The notes beneath the pieces are model-generated. The model saw nothing but the letters and a program-made list of their open reading frames with translations. It had not been told where the DNA came from and made no database searches. 64,000 nt of DNA. Source: Terrimonas ferruginea DSM 30193. Lineage in GTDB: Bacteria > Bacteroidota > Bacteroidia > Chitinophagales > Chitinophagaceae. The first letter of the stretch is position 1. Each line of letters begins with the position of its first letter. The stretch lies in assembly GCF_000425585.1 (NCBI RefSeq), contig NZ_AUDS01000010.1:62001-126000 (forward strand), read 5' to 3'. A program made the position numbers and the translations under genes. Shown in pieces: positions 61,583 through 64,000 of this stretch.

Positions 61583-64000
61583 ATGAGAAAACTGTTACTC
61601 ACACTAACAGCCATGCTCTTCTTTTCGGGCATGCTGTTAGCGCAAAAAGTCATCACCGGTAAGGTGGTCGACGACAAGGGCAGTCCTGTTCCAAACGCCT
61701 CCGTTACGGTAAAAGGCGCAGCCAGTACAGGTACTGTTACCGGAATCGACGGCGGGTACTCTCTCACTGTTCCTGCTACCGCCAAAGAGCTTGAAATTTC
61801 AGCTGTTGGCTTTGCTCCCCTTACTGTTACGCTGGATGACAAGAGTTTTTACTCCACTACTTTGAGCAGTCGCGCTCAGGACATCGACGAAGTGGTTGTA
61901 ACTGGTTACACCTCTACGAAGAGATCCAAGTATGCGGGTGCTTCAACTGTGGTGAACAAGGACAAAATCAACTTCATCCCCAACGCATCTTTCGACCAGA
62001 TCCTGCAAGGTAGAGCTCCTGGTTTGCTGGTAACAGCAGGTTCCGGTCAGCCCGGTGCTGCTGCCCGTGTGCAATTGCGTGGTCAGGCTTCTATCTCTGG
62101 TGGCAGCGGTCCGCTGTATATCCTGGATGGTATGCCAATCGAAGCTGCCGTGTTCCAGTCTCTCAACCCTAACGACTTCGAAGACGTTCAGGTTCTCCGT
62201 GACGCCGTAGCTACCGCTCAGTACGGTAACCGTGGTGGTAACGGTGTTATCATCATTACTTCCAAGAGAGGCAAGGCTGGCAAACCTCAGTTGACTTACA
62301 CTGGTCAGGTGGGTATCACTGAGCCAGGTAAGCAGCAGTTCAACATGATGAACACTGCCCAGCTCCTCGAATTCCAGGAAGTATTGGGAAGAATGGGTGT
62401 TGCTAACCTCCCAGGCTGGCAGTATTCCAGAAACAACCCTGCTTACGCTGCATCTACTCCTACGCAACAAGCGGCTACCGATCGCTTCCGCGACAGCTTG
62501 CTGGCTATCAATACAGACTGGCGTGATGTGTTCCTGCGCAATGGTAAGTTCACCAGCCATGACGTTAACCTGACTGGCGGTAGTGCTACAAGCAACTACT
62601 TCCTCGGTCTCGGTTACTATGATGAAGATGGTATTGGTCTGCGTTCTGATCTGAAGCGTTATACGCTGCGTGCGAACATGAACATTAAAACTGATAAACT
62701 GACTGCTCAGTTCAACAACTCCGTAGGTTACACACGTCGTAACTTCATCGAGTCTGAAGCTTCAGTTACCCTGGCTAACCCGTTTGCTGCTGCTTACCTG
62801 GGTCTGCCTTATCAAAAACTTTTCAATGACAACGGTACCGTATCTGTTGGTTCAGGCCGCGTAGGTCCTAACGCTTACGACCGTGTTTTCACTACTACCT
62901 CTTTCAACGACCAGATCAAGGCTAACACTGCTTACTCTCTCGAGTATGCTGTTACCAAGAATGTGTACGTTGGTGGTTTTGGTGGTATCGACTATCGCGT
63001 TACTATCGCCGAGCGTTCTGTTTTCCCCAACACCTGGGCTGCTAACAGCTCTGGCTTCCCTGTTGGTCCGGACGTTGGTCAAACTACAGGTCGTGGTTCT
63101 TATAACAACGGTCTGACTAACTTCTTCCAACTCGTTACACGTGCTTATGCCGGTTACAGAAATCGCTTCAACAAGCATGATCTGGATGTTAAAGTTTTGG
63201 CCGAGTACACTCGTGAGAAACAAAAAGCATTCAGCTACACTGGTTACGGTATCAACCCCAAATTGCTCGAAACTCCTGCTGGCATCACCGCTGGTAGCGT
63301 TGACAACAAGCTGATCCCTGCTGTGGGTGGTTCTAAAACAGGACGTACCCTTTCCGGTATCCTGGGTACCATCAATTACACGTACAACGACCGTTATACC
63401 CTGAACGCTTCTATCCGTCGTGACGCCTCTTCACAGCTGTCCGAAGATCAGCGCTGGGTTAACTTCTACGGTGCAGGTGTAGCCTGGAACATCCTGAAAG
63501 AAGACTTCACTACCAACTGGAACAAAGTAAGTGATCTGCGTCTGCGCTTCTCTTACGGTTCTAACGCAAACGCTGACGGATTCTACTTTGGTAACTTCGG
63601 TTATCTGCCTCTGTTCGGCGCCGGTTCTTATGCAGGTAGCAACCCTACACTGGCTCCATCTAACGCTGGTAACCTGAACGTAACCTGGGAAAAGCTGATC
63701 ACTGCCAACCTCGGTCTTGATTACGGCTTCTTCCGCAACCGCGTTTACGGTACTTTGGATGTTTACCATCGCAAAACAATTGATAACATCATTCCTCAGA
63801 CAATCTCTGCAACTGGTGGTTTCGGCGACGGAGCAAGCATTCCTGTTAACGCGGGTATTGTTGTAAACAAAGGTGTGGAATTGGCTATCAATGCTGATAT
63901 CATCAAAACAAACGACCTGTTGTTCACTGTAGGTGGTAACATCGCTTACAACAAGAACGAAGTAACTGATCTCGGTCAGGTAGCTCAGTTCGAACAAGGT
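61583..64000 (+). CDS. susC: SusC/RagA-type TonB-dependent transporter, 3' end outside window
   Basis: 806 codons visible, open to the window edge. Signal peptide to GMLLAQ, CarboxypepD_reg domain (ITGKVVDDKGSPVPNASVTV), TonB-box region (DIDEVVVTGYTSTKRSK), plug (PLYILDGMPIE, VLRDAVATAQYGNRGGNGVI), then the barrel. Codon choice looks strongly biased (GGT Gly, AAC Asn, CTG Leu, CGT Arg, GCT Ala) compared with susC at 42397, suggesting very high expression. Its SusD partner would lie to the right of the window. Confidence 0.93.
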   Translation, partial: MRKLLLTLTAMLFFSGMLLAQKVITGKVVDDKGSPVPNASVTVKGAASTGTVTGIDGGYSLTVPATAKELEISAVGFAPLTVTLDDKSFYSTTLSSRAQDIDEVVVTGYTSTKRSKYAGASTVVNKDKINFIPNASFDQILQGRAPGLLVTAGSGQPGAAARVQLRGQASISGGSGPLYILDGMPIEAAVFQSLNPNDFEDVQVLRDAVATAQYGNRGGNGVIIITSKRGKAGKPQLTYTGQVGITEPGKQQFNMMNTAQLLEFQEVLGRMGVANLPGWQYSRNNPAYAASTPTQQAATDRFRDSLLAINTDWRDVFLRNGKFTSHDVNLTGGSATSNYFLGLGYYDEDGIGLRSDLKRYTLRANMNIKTDKLTAQFNNSVGYTRRNFIESEASVTLANPFAAAYLGLPYQKLFNDNGTVSVGSGRVGPNAYDRVFTTTSFNDQIKANTAYSLEYAVTKNVYVGGFGGIDYRVTIAERSVFPNTWAANSSGFPVGPDVGQTTGRGSYNNGLTNFFQLVTRAYAGYRNRFNKHDLDVKVLAEYTREKQKAFSYTGYGINPKLLETPAGITAGSVDNKLIPAVGGSKTGRTLSGILGTINYTYNDRYTLNASIRRDASSQLSEDQRWVNFYGAGVAWNILKEDFTTNWNKVSDLRLRFSYGSNANADGFYFGNFGYLPLFGAGSYAGSNPTLAPSNAGNLNVTWEKLITANLGLDYGFFRNRVYGTLDVYHRKTIDNIIPQTISATGGFGDGASIPVNAGIVVNKGVELAINADIIKTNDLLFTVGGNIAYNKNEVTDLGQVAQFEQG

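Noticed and set aside
61943-62560. Long minus-strand ORF of 205 codons within the second susC gene, and another at 63431-63997
   Set aside because: Both are antisense shadows of a strongly codon-biased gene; they have no family motifs and the plus-strand SusC reading is unambiguous.

Overview
The window looks like chromosome from a Bacteroidota bacterium, most likely of the Chitinophagaceae. The basis is two SusC-type transporters, SusD, a type IX secretion C-terminal domain, a flexirubin-type pigment cluster, promoters resembling the Bacteroidota form (TTTG, about 20 nt, then TAnnTTTG), and few Shine-Dalgarno sites. The genus cannot be fixed from this sequence. No tRNA, rRNA, IS element, phage or CRISPR array was seen.

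Left third (1-25000): one dense, collinear biosynthetic cluster for a flexirubin / aryl-polyene pigment. Tyrosine ammonia-lyase makes 4-coumarate. A phenylacetate-CoA-ligase-like enzyme probably activates it. Two ACPs, an AcpS-type phosphopantetheinyl transferase, three ketosynthases with intact Cys-His-His, one chain-length-factor-like protein, one shorter ketosynthase-like protein, a ketoreductase and two hotdog dehydratase-like proteins build the polyene. Two methyltransferase modules, two FAD oxidoreductases, a thioesterase, two acyltransferase modules and a C45 Ntn-hydrolase are candidates for tailoring and release. An MMPL exporter module, a LolA-like carrier, a lipoprotein and a secreted protein point to delivery to the outer membrane. 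Many genes overlap by 1-26 nt. No DarA/DarB dialkylresorcinol genes lie here; they may be to the left, since the first gene is cut by the window edge.

Middle (25000-38400): ordinary single genes and small operons: an epimerase/HD-hydrolase pair, a pirin/LLM-oxidoreductase pair, a PaaE-like reductase with TetR, a PfkB kinase, a lamin-tail-domain protein, asd, a DUF2461 protein and ligA. Two features stand out. Upstream of asd is what looks like a ribosome-mediated transcription attenuator: a 14-codon leader rich in Lys, Thr, Met and Ile, with mutually exclusive antiterminator and terminator helices. Between pfkB and the lamin-tail gene is a 700-bp gene-free block of nested duplications with heptad-phased ATTSACN repeats (S = C or G); the same heptads recur in two other intergenic gaps.

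Right third (38500-64000): a starch-type polysaccharide-utilisation locus (secreted GH13 enzyme, Nudix-fold regulator, SusC, SusD, three further surface or periplasmic proteins) with a perfect 19-bp palindrome just downstream of the putative susC promoter. Then come an S1-like protein, an M23 peptidase, alaS, a 44-residue membrane peptide, a GNAT acetyltransferase, a two-PDZ secreted protein, gatB, a TlpA-like thioredoxin, a large MMPL transporter and the first 806 codons of a second SusC gene.
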